Positions 17,002-25,079 of a DNA stretch of 64,000 nucleotides are shown piece after piece. Below the pieces are notes generated by a model. That model ran no database searches and was not told where the DNA came from. It saw nothing but the letters and a program-made list of their open reading frames with translations. Numbering within the stretch: the first letter of the stretch is position 1; each line of letters starts with the position of its first letter. The DNA is from Bradyrhizobium sp. 195 (GTDB lineage Bacteria > Pseudomonadota > Alphaproteobacteria > Rhizobiales > Xanthobacteraceae): positions 537,651 to 601,650 of the forward strand of contig NZ_CP082162.1 of NCBI RefSeq assembly GCF_023101665.1, given 5' to 3'. The position numbers and the translations under genes were made by a program.

Positions 17002-17047
17002 ACGGGCCAATCTGGCCCGAAAAGCCCGTGAATGGTTTGTTTTTTTG
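17002..17047 (+). terminator. Possible terminator between repeat protein and exonuclease
   Basis: Overlapping stems ACGGGC...GCCCGT (17002-17007 with 17023-17028) or CGGGCCA-ATC-TGGCCCG (17003-17019) are followed by a run of seven T after a short gap (GTTTGTTTTTTT). The long gap to the T-run weakens the call, and partial read-through is likely. Confidence 0.35.
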
Positions 17048-17084
17048 GGTACCTCCCGGCGAGGTGCCGTGGCAAACCAGATCG

Positions 17085-17981
17085 ATGCTTCAGGATACGA
17101 CAAACTTGGCCGCTATGGCGGAGGCCTTGAGCCGGTCGGCGGACTACCGGGTGCTGCGGCGGCTCGTCCCGCGCCCACCGTGCCAGGCCCCCTCCGGCCG
17201 CGGGACCCGAACCGCCGTCCTGCTGGACACTGAGACGACCGGCCTCGACCAGGCGCGAGACGAGATCATCGAGCTCGGGATGGTCAAATTCGACTACACG
17301 GCGGATGGCCGGATCGTCGGCGTCAGGGGCACCTTCTCGGCCTTCAACGAGCCAAGTGAGCCGATTCCCGGGGAAGTGGCGGCACTCACGGGCATTACCG
17401 ATGAAATGGTGGCCGGCCACAAGATCGACGAGGCCGCCGTGAACGCCTTCATCGCGGATGCGGTGATCGTCATCGCTCACAACAGCGGCTTCGATCGAAG
17501 GTTCGCGGAGCGCTACTGGACTATCTTCGAAACCAAAGCCTGGGGCTGCAGCGCGACCGAGATCGACTGGCGAGCACACGGCTTCGCGGGCGCCCAACTC
17601 GCCTACCTGCTGCACGGAGCCGGATATTTCCACCAAGCCCACAGGGCCGTAGACGACTGCCATGCGTTGCTGGAGATCCTGGACTTCACGTTGCCGACGA
17701 CCGGCGCGCCGGCCCTCGCGCTCCTGCTCGATACGGCGCGGCGAAAGACGGTCCGGATCTGGGCCGAGCAGTCGCCGTTCGAGTTGAAGGATTCGTTGAA
17801 ACGGCGAGGTTATCGCTGGAGCGACGGCACGGACGGCCGTCCGAAAAGCTGGTACGTCGACGTATGCGAGGCCGCTGTTGACGACGAGCTCGCATTTCTG
17901 AGGGCCGAAATCTACCTGCGCGACGTCGAGCCGCGTCTGCAAGCGCTGACCGCCTTCACCCGCTTCTCCGGCAGGATCTGA
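17085..17981 (+). CDS. DEDDh 3'-5' exonuclease (DnaQ-like)
   Basis: From the ATG at 17085 the product has 298 aa; an earlier GTG at 16953 would add a poor Pro-rich leader. The exonuclease core spans about residues 42-200: LLDTETTGL (Asp48, Glu50), AHNSGFDRRF (Asp137) and HRAVDD (His186, Asp191) complete the DEDDh set. The C-terminal 90 residues (KTVRIWAEQSPFELKDSLK and WYVDV) resemble the extra domain of other stand-alone DnaQ-like enzymes. It probably trims 3' ends. Its place next to a LigD without a phosphoesterase makes it a candidate end-processing partner. Confidence 0.9.
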   Translation: MLQDTTNLAAMAEALSRSADYRVLRRLVPRPPCQAPSGRGTRTAVLLDTETTGLDQARDEIIELGMVKFDYTADGRIVGVRGTFSAFNEPSEPIPGEVAALTGITDEMVAGHKIDEAAVNAFIADAVIVIAHNSGFDRRFAERYWTIFETKAWGCSATEIDWRAHGFAGAQLAYLLHGAGYFHQAHRAVDDCHALLEILDFTLPTTGAPALALLLDTARRKTVRIWAEQSPFELKDSLKRRGYRWSDGTDGRPKSWYVDVCEAAVDDELAFLRAEIYLRDVEPRLQALTAFTRFSGRI

Positions 17982-18025
17982 GGACGCGCTGGCACCACGC
18001 TAAGCCCGCCGAAGAACCCGACCCC

Positions 18026-18208
18026 TCACCGGCCGAGACGCCTCTCGACCCGCTTGCGGGAATTGCCGACCTTCTTGACCGCTTTCTTCACGGCCGATGC
18101 CGAGCGGCCAGTTTTCTTCGCTTCATACCGGACTTCGTAGTCCTGTCCCTTGGCTACCCGCGCTCGGTCCCGTTTGCGCCCTCGCGCGGTCTTCTTCGTC
18201 GCCGCCAT
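18026..18208 (-). CDS. DUF3606 family small basic protein, 60 aa
   Basis: From the ATG at 18208 the protein is Lys/Arg-rich (KKTARGRKRDRARVAKGQD) and carries the short DUF3606 pattern YEVRYEAKKTGRSASAVKKA with a KKVGNSRKRVERRL end. DUF3606 proteins are small, often induced by stress and of unknown role. The high charge suggests nucleic-acid binding. It converges on the exonuclease gene. Confidence 0.75.
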   Translation of the reverse strand: MAATKKTARGRKRDRARVAKGQDYEVRYEAKKTGRSASAVKKAVKKVGNSRKRVERRLGR

Positions 18209-18391
18209 CGGCACCTCCTATCGCGAATGATCGATGCGGGTGCAACGCCGCAAGGATTCGCAGGTTCCGGAGCGATTCCCGCCTACTGGTCTGGGCGGGC
18301 GAATTGTTGCGGCCCTTGAGCGGCTCGGCGCCCCTCCAGCAAGCTGGAGGCCCGCTTCCGAACCATAGGCGACAACGGACGTTATCGGATC

Positions 18392-18676
18392 ATGTCAGAC
18401 GCCTTTGACGACTTCCGGGCCTACGCGGTCCGAGCTCTTTGCAAGGCTCGCTCGATGCGGCAGGGCAGGATGAAGCATCTGCAGCTTGTGGCCGGACGAA
18501 TTTATAACCTCCTCAAGAAAGAGGCCGCTTACGCTCCGAACATGCAGCACCTCGAGGACTTCCGCGCAGCGCAGAAGCTCGAGAAGTCGCTCGATCGGGA
18601 GCCTGACGTCGCCGCGACCGCTCAACGTCGTGTCACTTCACCGGGATCGCAGGACATGGGGCGGGAGGCTCGTTGA
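18392..18676 (+). CDS. Hypothetical protein upstream of polX, 94 aa
   Basis: The ATG at 18392 gives MSDAFDDFRAYAVRALCKAR and a basic helical segment (MKHLQLVAGRIYNLLKKEAA), then an acidic linker. Its start resembles that of the 16440 protein (MTDAFDRWIEWAKK). The stop is directly followed by the GTG start of polX, so it is the first gene of a four-gene operon running to the 20935 ligase. Family unknown. Confidence 0.7.
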   Translation: MSDAFDDFRAYAVRALCKARSMRQGRMKHLQLVAGRIYNLLKKEAAYAPNMQHLEDFRAAQKLEKSLDREPDVAATAQRRVTSPGSQDMGREAR

Positions 18677-20359
18677 GTGCCAGCCCTCGACACCCGCGCC
18701 GTGGCAAGCCTCCTTCGAGAATATGCGCAGCGCAGCGCCTTGCGCGGCGACAATCCGTACCGAGCAAAAGCCTACTCTCGGGCAGCAGATAGCCTGACGG
18801 CCCTTGCCATCCCTCTTCATGTCCTCATCGCCGAAGAACGGCTTACCGAGATTCCGGGCGTCGGTGAGGCGATCGCCGACATCATCACCAAGCTGCACAA
18901 GACGGGCACGCATCCCAGCCTTGAAAAACTGCGCAAGGACATTCCTGAGGGCGTGCTCGAGCTGCTCTCCGTGCCCGGTCTCCGCCCCGAGAAGGTGCTG
19001 CGTCTCTACAAGGATCTCGGCATCACGTCCCTTGCCGAATTGGAGGCGGCGGCGAAGGACGAGCGCATCAAGAAGGCCAAAGGACTCGGGGCCGCCTTGC
19101 AAACCAAGATCCTGCAGAACCTGGCCATTGCGAAGAGCGGTGAAGGCCGCCTCCATCTGCACCGGGCCGCCGTCCTGCTGGCGCACGCGAAGGAGTCGAT
19201 CCGCAAGTCTCTACCCGAGCTGAAGCACGTCACCATCGCCGGCGACTTCCGACGGGGGTGTGAACTCGTCGGCGATCTCTCGATCGTTGCTGAGGCCTCC
19301 AAGGCCGGCAAGGCCGCGAAGCCGTCGCCGACGGACGGCCTCCAGATCCACCTGTCGGACCGCAAGCACTTCGGCGCCGCGCTTTTGTTCGCGACCGGCT
19401 CCGCCGCCCACATCGAGCAGCTCCGGACGCTGGCCGCCGAAAAACAGATGCGGTTGGAAGCCGATGGCTTGCACAAGGGGCGCACCCTGATTGCCGGCGA
19501 GGAGGCCGAGATCTACCGCGCCCTCGGTCTGCCCTTCATCGATCCTGAGCTCCGGGAGGGGCGCGGCGAGATCGAGGCGGCTCTGAAAGGCAAGTTACCG
19601 AAGCTCGTCACCGACCAGGATCTGCGCGGCATCCTTCATTGCCACACAGATGCCTCCGACGGCACCGAAACCCTGGAGACCATGGCCAAGGCCACGCGCC
19701 AGCGAGGCTTCGAGTATTTCGGCGTGGCCGACCATTCCAAGTCCGCCCACTACGCCGGCGGTCTCTCCGTCGAGGAGATTGCGCAGCAGCACCGGGAAGC
19801 CGACCGCTTGAATAAGCGCTTCGGCAAGGATTTCCGGATACTCAAAGGCATCGAGTCGGACATCCTAGCCGACGGCTCCCTCGACTATCCGGATGACGTG
19901 CTGGAGCGTTTCGATTTCGTAGTCGCCAGCATCCACGGCCGCTTCAAACTGGACCGCAAAGCGCAGACGCAGCGCTTGCTTCGGGCCATCTCCGATCCTC
20001 ATACCACCATCATCGGCCACATGACCGGCCGGCAGCTCCAGCGGCGACCCGGCTACAAGATCGACGTCGAGAAGGTGCTGCGGGCCTGCGCCAAGCACGA
20101 CGTCGTCGTCGAGATCAATGCCCACCCATGGCGGCTCGACCTAGACTGGCGCTGGCACCAGGCTGCGCTCGAGTTCGGCTGCATGCTCAGCATCAATCCG
20201 GACGCGCACTCGATCCCCGAGCTCGACCACATGCACTGGGGCGTCCAAATGGCCCGGAAGGGCGGCGTCTCTGCCGACCGAGTCCTGAACGCGATGAACC
20301 TTCCCGAGATTACGCGCTACTTCCGCCAGAAGCGGCGCTCGCTCGTTCGCGCCGCCTGA
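18677..20359 (+). CDS. polX: PolX-family protein with PHP domain; polymerase site degenerate
   Basis: 560 aa, GTG start abutting the previous stop. Layout: helix-hairpin-helix region (about residues 5-150, EIPGVGEAIADII and VPGLRPEKVL), polymerase-beta-like palm (about 160-310) and PHP phosphoesterase domain (about 317-555). Normal PolX palms carry a GDxD pair and a third Asp. Here the first site is VGDLSIV (Asp200 kept, Ser202 in place of Asp), and the third is GLQIHLS (His225). The PHP metal ligands are visible (LHCHT, His321 and His323; ADHS; SIHGRF; INAHP; PDAHS). The likely activity is therefore nuclease or phosphoesterase rather than polymerisation. This could supply the phosphoesterase that LigD lacks. 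Confidence 0.9.
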   Translation: MPALDTRAVASLLREYAQRSALRGDNPYRAKAYSRAADSLTALAIPLHVLIAEERLTEIPGVGEAIADIITKLHKTGTHPSLEKLRKDIPEGVLELLSVPGLRPEKVLRLYKDLGITSLAELEAAAKDERIKKAKGLGAALQTKILQNLAIAKSGEGRLHLHRAAVLLAHAKESIRKSLPELKHVTIAGDFRRGCELVGDLSIVAEASKAGKAAKPSPTDGLQIHLSDRKHFGAALLFATGSAAHIEQLRTLAAEKQMRLEADGLHKGRTLIAGEEAEIYRALGLPFIDPELREGRGEIEAALKGKLPKLVTDQDLRGILHCHTDASDGTETLETMAKATRQRGFEYFGVADHSKSAHYAGGLSVEEIAQQHREADRLNKRFGKDFRILKGIESDILADGSLDYPDDVLERFDFVVASIHGRFKLDRKAQTQRLLRAISDPHTTIIGHMTGRQLQRRPGYKIDVEKVLRACAKHDVVVEINAHPWRLDLDWRWHQAALEFGCMLSINPDAHSIPELDHMHWGVQMARKGGVSADRVLNAMNLPEITRYFRQKRRSLVRAA

Positions 20360-20922
20360 TGCGGCAGGCGCACGATCTCTCGCTCGAAGGAAAGGTGGCG
20401 GCGGTCGCCGCCGACCCTGGGCACCACTTCAGCAAACCGGTCCAGGATCGCATCGTTCTGGTGGAGGGCCACGGCGTCCAAGGCGACGCCCATGCCGGCC
20501 CTTTCGTCCGGCACCGTTATCTCGCCCGCCGCCGGCCACGCCTGCCCAATCTCCGGCAGGTCCACCTGATCCCGGCCGAGCTCTTTACATTCCTCGCGGA
20601 GGCCGGGTTCGAGGTCGCAGCGGGCGACATGGGTGAGAATATCACAACGACTGGCCTGGACCTGGAGCGGATGCCGTGCGGTACCTTCATCGAGTTGGGT
20701 CCCTCGGCCATCGTCGAGCTGACCGGTCTCCGGACGCCTTGTGTCCTCATCGACCGCTTCCGGGCCGGCCTGAAGCAACAGGTGCTCTCGTCGGCGGAAA
20801 CGGGCCCTGCGTTCAAATCCGGAGTGCTGGGCGTGGTCCGGGCCGGGGGACCGGTCGCGGCCGGCGATAGCGCGCGTGTTCGCCTTCCTTCCTCTTCGTT
20901 TAGGCCGCTGCCGGCCCTGTAG
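20359..20922 (+). CDS. MOSC domain protein
   Basis: A product of 187 aa whose ATG overlaps the polX stop by one base (TGATG). A MOSC beta-barrel is recognisable from VEGHGVQGDAHAG (about residues 34-46), GDMGENITTTGLDL and the cysteine motif ELTGLRTPCVLIDRF (Cys at about 131), which in MOSC proteins faces the sulfur- or molybdenum-cofactor site. Stand-alone MOSC proteins such as YiiM handle sulfur or hydroxylated purines. Lying between polX and a DNA ligase, it may detoxify modified bases or nucleotides; this is inference. A decayed copy of its 3' end occurs at 24100-24290. Confidence 0.85.
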   Translation: MRQAHDLSLEGKVAAVAADPGHHFSKPVQDRIVLVEGHGVQGDAHAGPFVRHRYLARRRPRLPNLRQVHLIPAELFTFLAEAGFEVAAGDMGENITTTGLDLERMPCGTFIELGPSAIVELTGLRTPCVLIDRFRAGLKQQVLSSAETGPAFKSGVLGVVRAGGPVAAGDSARVRLPSSSFRPLPAL

Positions 20923-20934
20923 AGAGCCCCGACC

Positions 20935-21882
20935 ATGGCCCGAAAATCGACGCTGCCTCTTCGCCTGCAGCCCATGCTGGCCACGCTGACGGATGCGCCG
21001 TTTGACGATCCCGATTGGGTCTTCGAGGACAAATTCGATGGTTTCCGCATGGTCGCGGAGATCCGGCGTGGTCGGGTCGCGCTCTACAGCCGTAATGGGA
21101 AGATCATCAGCCACTCCTACGTGGAGGTCGCGAAAGCGCTAGAGGGCGTGAAGGCGGACGCGGTGATCGATGGCGAGCTCGTCGCGATCGGCAACGACGG
21201 CGTCTCCCATTTCCAGTTGCTTCAGAACGCCCTGCGCCATGAGGCGAAACTCTTGTACTGCGCGTTCGACCTCATGTTCGCGGACGGCGAGGACCTGCGA
21301 GCGCTGCCACTCCTCGAGCGCAAGAAGCGGCTGAAGGCCATCCTGCCGCGCCACAAGCTGATCGCGTTCAGCAACCACCGCAAAGGCAAGGGAACGAAAT
21401 TCTTCGTGGAAGCCGAACGAAGGCATCTCGAAGGCATCATGGCCAAGCGCGCCGACAGCCCGTACGCATCCGGACGCCGGACCGCCGATTGGCTGAAGGT
21501 GAAGACGGCGCAGCGGCAGGAGGTCGTAATCGCCGGCTTCACGGCGCCCAGGCGAACCCGGCCCTTCTTCGGCGCCCTCGTGCTTGCAGTGCGGGAAAAT
21601 GGTGGGTGGCGGTACATCGGCCACGTCGGCACGGGCTTCAGCCACCAGGTTCTCGAAGAGCTTCACGGCAAGCTCGTGAGGCTCAAGACAGGCAAGTCCC
21701 CGTTTCCAGCCAAGGTGAAGGATGAGCAAGTCACGACCTGGGTGCATCCTTCGTTGGTCGCGGAAGTGAAGTTCGCCGAGTGGACCAGCAAGGGCGAGCT
21801 GCGCCAGCCGGTCTATCTCGGCCTGCGGTCCGACAAAAAGGCCAAGGACGTGGTTCGCGAAAAGAGTTCGTCGCGAAAATAG
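20935..21882 (+). CDS. Stand-alone ATP-dependent DNA ligase (LigD ligase domain)
   Basis: A product of 315 aa holding only the adenylation and OB domains. The nucleotidyl lysine is Lys33 in EDKFDGFR; DGELVA, CAFDLMFADG, EGIMAK and WLKVK follow in order, and the OB part ends with the AEWTSKGELRQPVYLGLR pattern of the LigD family. It starts 12 bases after the MOSC gene and is the last gene of the operon. It is a second NHEJ ligase beside the LIG-POL protein at 14.6 kb, and may seal nicks after processing or serve another Ku. Confidence 0.93.
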   Translation: MARKSTLPLRLQPMLATLTDAPFDDPDWVFEDKFDGFRMVAEIRRGRVALYSRNGKIISHSYVEVAKALEGVKADAVIDGELVAIGNDGVSHFQLLQNALRHEAKLLYCAFDLMFADGEDLRALPLLERKKRLKAILPRHKLIAFSNHRKGKGTKFFVEAERRHLEGIMAKRADSPYASGRRTADWLKVKTAQRQEVVIAGFTAPRRTRPFFGALVLAVRENGGWRYIGHVGTGFSHQVLEELHGKLVRLKTGKSPFPAKVKDEQVTTWVHPSLVAEVKFAEWTSKGELRQPVYLGLRSDKKAKDVVREKSSSRK

Positions 21883-21910
21883 GGCCGCCGGGAAGAGACG
21901 TCCGACTCGG

Positions 21911-22735
21911 TCAGCCAGCTTCGCGCTCGGCTGCCGAAGGCCACGGCGGCAGGGGCGGCAACCCGAGAGCCGTGCGTACGGGTCCGAACGACCGACGGTG
22001 AGCTGCGCATGCACCAAGCCTGGCAAGAGCTTCGTAGTGGGCCGGCACGGGGTAGCCCTTGTGATCCGCGAAGCCGTAGCCGGGGTGACGAATGTCGAGT
22101 GTCCGCATGACCGTGTCGCGCTCGACCTTTGCCAGGATCGAGGCAGCAGCGATGCTGGCGGACTTGGTATCGCCCTTGATGATGGCCTGCTGGGGGAGGT
22201 CGATTTCCTTCAACTGCTTCGCGTCGATCAGCAAGTGCTGCGGCGTCAACGCGAGTCCCTGAACCGCACGCTGCATGGCTTGGATGCCCGCCCAATAGAT
22301 GTTGATCGTGTCGATCTCCGCGACCTCGACGAACGCCACACACCAGCTCTCTGCCTTCTCCTTGATCTCCTTGGCGAGTTCCTCGCGAGCGGCAGCGTCG
22401 AGTTTCTTCGAGTCGTCGATCCCAACTATCCGCGTGCCGGGTTTCAGGATGACGGCGCCAGCGGAGACTGGCCCGGCGAGCGGGCTCATTCCAGCCTCGT
22501 CCACGCCTGCCACGGCATGAACGCCGCTCTCCCAGAGAGAGGTTTCGAAACTGAGGATCTTGCGCAGGCGCTGTCCTTCGGACCTGTTTTCGAAACGCCG
22601 TTTGTGGATCGAAGCAAGGATGGCGCGGGCTCCCGCCCGGGTGTCGGCCCGCAATATCTGCTCGACACTGACCTCCAGCGGTCTTTGCTCGACGACATAG
22701 CGCCGACGCAAGACATCGAGTGAATACTGGGACAT
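21911..22735 (-). CDS. rnhB: Ribonuclease HII-like protein with altered GRG motif
   Basis: 274 aa, about 70 residues longer at the N-terminus than common RNase HII. The catalytic acids are present: GVDEAG (Asp79, Glu80), LLIDAKQ (Asp171) and KGDTKSASIAAASILAKVERD split over about 188-208. The usual GRG motif right after DEVG, which reads the RNA-DNA junction, is GMS here (residues 82-84). The enzyme class removes ribonucleotides or RNA from DNA. The altered motif suggests changed junction preference. It converges on the ligase gene and is divergent from topoisomerase IB. LigD polymerases insert ribonucleotides, so an RNase HII in this island makes sense. Confidence 0.88.
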   Translation of the reverse strand: MSQYSLDVLRRRYVVEQRPLEVSVEQILRADTRAGARAILASIHKRRFENRSEGQRLRKILSFETSLWESGVHAVAGVDEAGMSPLAGPVSAGAVILKPGTRIVGIDDSKKLDAAAREELAKEIKEKAESWCVAFVEVAEIDTINIYWAGIQAMQRAVQGLALTPQHLLIDAKQLKEIDLPQQAIIKGDTKSASIAAASILAKVERDTVMRTLDIRHPGYGFADHKGYPVPAHYEALARLGACAAHRRSFGPVRTALGLPPLPPWPSAAEREAG

Positions 22736-22967
22736 GGAAGCTTTCGTGGAGACTACTGTGGAGAAGCATGTCGGCGAACTTTGTGGCGATTGTCTGAAGT
22801 TAAGCTACGCCGCCCAACGACTCGCAGGGCCTTGTCCAAAAGGAACCAGCCCGGCCTTCACCTGAGATGGATTGCAGCCACCGATCTCAGAACGGAACTA
22901 ACCGGTGTCCTCAACCCTTTAGGAGGAGTGGAGCCTCGATCCCAGGGTGCTTCCGACGGACAGGCCC

Positions 22968-24071
22968 ATGCTCCGAGAGACCGGCAACGAAGAACAGGTT
23001 CTGGACCGCACCACCGAAGTGGCGGCCACCATCGCGGAAGAAGGGCTTCGGTATGTCAGCGACTCCGCGCCGGGCTACACCCGCAAGCGGACCGGAACCA
23101 CTTTCAGCTATTACGACAAGGACGGAAAGCGCATCACCGATGCCGCCGTCATCCGGCGCATAAAATCAATCGGCATCCCGCCGGCCTACGAATCCGTGTG
23201 GATCTGCCCCTCGGCCAACGGCCACATCCAGGCGACCGGGCTCGATGCGCGGGGCCGCAAGCAGTATCGCTATCACCCGAAGTGGCGGGAACTTCGTGAC
23301 CAGAACAAGTACGAGCACATCATCCAGTTTGCGGCCGCGCTGCCGGCGCTCCGCGCCCGGGTCGAAGCCGACATGAAGCTGGACGGACTACCTCGCGAGA
23401 AGGTGCTGGCCACGATCGTCAGTCTTCTGGAGAAGACGCTGATCCGGGTCGGCAACGCCGAGTATGCCGAGAAGAACAAATCCTACGGGCTCACCACCAT
23501 GCGGCGAAAGCACGTCGCCGTGGGCCGCGGCGTCCTTCGGTTCGACTTCACGGGCAAGTCGGGCAAACAGTGGAAGCTTCGCGTCGAGGACAAACGAATA
23601 GCCGCGATCGTGAAGCGCTGCGCGGAGATCCCGGGACACGAGCTCTTCAAGTACCTCGACGACGACGGACAGCCGCGCACCGTCGATTCCGGGGACGTCA
23701 ACGCCTACATCAAGGACATCACGGGCGAGGACTTCAGCGCCAAGGATTTCCGGACATGGGCCGGGACGGTTCTTGCGGCGTTCGCCCTCGCCGAATTCAA
23801 GAAGTACGATAGCCAGGCCGAGGCGAAGCGCAACGTGGTCGCCGCGATTGAGAACGTCTCGAAGCAGCTCGGCAACACACCGGCCGTCTGCCGGAAGTGC
23901 TATGTGCACCCAGAAGTCTTGGACGCCTACATGTCAGGTGATCTCGTGAAGATGATCGAAGCCAAGATCGCGCAGAAGTTCAAGCGCCAGTACGCCAAGC
24001 TCACTTCTGACGAGATCATGGTGCTGGCATTTCTGCGCAAGCGTCTCGATTCTCTGAAGACTCCCGCCTAG
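22968..24071 (+). CDS. DNA topoisomerase IB
   Basis: From the ATG at 22968 the product has 367 aa; a GTG at 22947 would add seven residues. It is the poxvirus-like type IB enzyme of bacteria: N-terminal beta domain (about residues 30-110, GIPPAYESVWICPSANGHIQ in part), catalytic helical domain with YGLTTMRRKH, FRTWAGT (about 261-267) and catalytic Tyr312 in RKCYVHPEV. It relaxes supercoils by 3' nicking and religation, and can also join ends. It belongs to the repair island by position. A decayed MOSC/ligase junction follows directly. Confidence 0.94.
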   Translation: MLRETGNEEQVLDRTTEVAATIAEEGLRYVSDSAPGYTRKRTGTTFSYYDKDGKRITDAAVIRRIKSIGIPPAYESVWICPSANGHIQATGLDARGRKQYRYHPKWRELRDQNKYEHIIQFAAALPALRARVEADMKLDGLPREKVLATIVSLLEKTLIRVGNAEYAEKNKSYGLTTMRRKHVAVGRGVLRFDFTGKSGKQWKLRVEDKRIAAIVKRCAEIPGHELFKYLDDDGQPRTVDSGDVNAYIKDITGEDFSAKDFRTWAGTVLAAFALAEFKKYDSQAEAKRNVVAAIENVSKQLGNTPAVCRKCYVHPEVLDAYMSGDLVKMIEAKIAQKFKRQYAKLTSDEIMVLAFLRKRLDSLKTPA

Positions 24072-24099
24072 TCCCGCGATCAGTTTTTAGAACGGCGAT

Positions 24100-24290
24100 C
24101 TCCGCGATCGGTTGCAAACCGGCCTCAACGGCACGCGCTCTCGTCGGCAGAAACGAGCCCTCGCCTTCGAAATCGGGGTGCTGGGCGTGGTCCGGGCGAA
24201 CGGGACGGTCGCGGCTGGCCATAGCCACCGGGTCGGCTTCCGTCTCATCCCGTCCCTTGCCGGCTCTGTAGAATGCCCCGTGCATAAATC
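24100..24290 (+). pseudogene. Decayed copy of the MOSC 3' end and ligase leader
   Basis: The translated frame DRLQTGL...IGVLGVVRANGTVAAG matches the last 45 residues of the intact MOSC protein (DRFRAGL...SGVLGVVRAGGPVAAG). At DNA level blocks such as GTGCTGGGCGTGGTCCGGGC are identical, with one local shift. Similarity continues past the stop (GCCGGCTCTGTAGAATGCCCC against GCCGGCCCTGTAGAGAGCCCC, shown in part) to where the ligase ATG would be. A MOSC-ligase pair was therefore duplicated and one copy lost. Confidence 0.75.
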
Positions 24291-24404
24291 GGCGGCCCGA
24301 TAGCCGAGTCGAAGCGCGTTCGGTAGGTCGGAGCGGTATGGCCGCAAACAAGTTAACGGCGGTACCTTTTCCGCTGGGAGGCAAGCGACGGTCCGGGACT
24401 ATCA

Positions 24405-24434
24405 AGCCGCCCAGCTGCGCTGGCGGCTTTTTTT
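24405..24434 (+). terminator. Intrinsic terminator
   Basis: AGCCGCC-c-AGC (24405-24415) pairs with GCTGGCGGCT (about 24419-24428) with one bulged C, followed by TTTTTTCGG. It ends plus-strand transcription after topoisomerase IB and the MOSC remnant, and faces the convergent 24450 gene. Confidence 0.75.
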
Positions 24435-24449
24435 CGGCTCGACCGTGTC

Positions 24450-24863
24450 TCAGGAGGCGTTCGCCTTTGCTCGTTCACGGGCCTCACGGCGACGCTCCCG
24501 GCGCTCGCGACGCGGCTTGGCACGATCGGCGGGCTGCCGCAGCGGAGGAACGCTCTCCGGGAAGAACGGACTGGGACTCTCAACCGCGGGCAGAGCCGTC
24601 TCGACCGCCGCTGGGCGGGCCTCCATGACCTCGAGCACCGCACGCCCTTTGGCGGTGATCTTCCATCCTCCGCTTAGACGTTCGACCAGTCCTTGTGACC
24701 AGATGTCGAGGCCGGGCGCCCTGGCCGCGAGCCGCCTGGTCCGGTCCGCCCAGTCGCGACCACTGGTCGCCAGGATAGCCATGTCACGCTTGAGGTCCTC
24801 CATCACGGCAAACCCGTCCGAATATGCCGCCAAGATCTTCAAAACAGTGACCTGGAAGTTCAC
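24450..24863 (-). CDS. Hypothetical protein with winged-helix-like start, 137 aa
   Basis: The first 80 residues (MNFQVTVLKILAAYSDGFAV, then LSGGWKITAKGRAVLEVMEA) look like a small winged helix of the type used by restriction- or repair-linked proteins. The C-terminus is a very basic run (RRERRERRREARERAKA) suited to DNA contact. Function unknown. The next minus-strand gene upstream is 15 bases away, so the two are probably one operon. Confidence 0.7.
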   Translation of the reverse strand: MNFQVTVLKILAAYSDGFAVMEDLKRDMAILATSGRDWADRTRRLAARAPGLDIWSQGLVERLSGGWKITAKGRAVLEVMEARPAAVETALPAVESPSPFFPESVPPLRQPADRAKPRRERRERRREARERAKANAS

Positions 24864-24878
24864 GCCCGCCCCGCCCGA

Positions 24879-25079
24879 TCAGCGCCACATGGTGGGCGCG
24901 TGTGAGAGGGCCTTGCGGCCGACCTGCCTGAGGTCCTCGGGCGAGAGCTCGCCCCTGGTGGCGGCCTCTAGGATCTTCGATGCCACATGCGTACGCGCCC
25001 CGATCTCGCGGTTCGGAAGACCCTCGCATACTTCGTCGAAGACCGCGCGCAAAAGCGCGGTGGTTGCCATGTCGAACAT
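24879..25079 (-). CDS. Small hypothetical protein, 66 aa
   Basis: A helical protein, MFDMATTALLRAVFDEVCEG and then ARTHVASKILEAATRGELSP, of a type repeatedly seen in Bradyrhizobium and of unknown function. The ATG at 25079 is well placed and the frame has strong coding bias. It is probably cotranscribed with 24450-24863. Confidence 0.75.
   Translation of the reverse strand: MFDMATTALLRAVFDEVCEGLPNREIGARTHVASKILEAATRGELSPEDLRQVGRKALSHAPTMWR

Noticed and set aside
16985..17030. tRNA-like 3' segment (ACTCGAACGGG) on the minus strand
   Set aside because: The T-arm bases around TTCGAGT do not pair and no acceptor or anticodon arm follows. No tRNA is supported.
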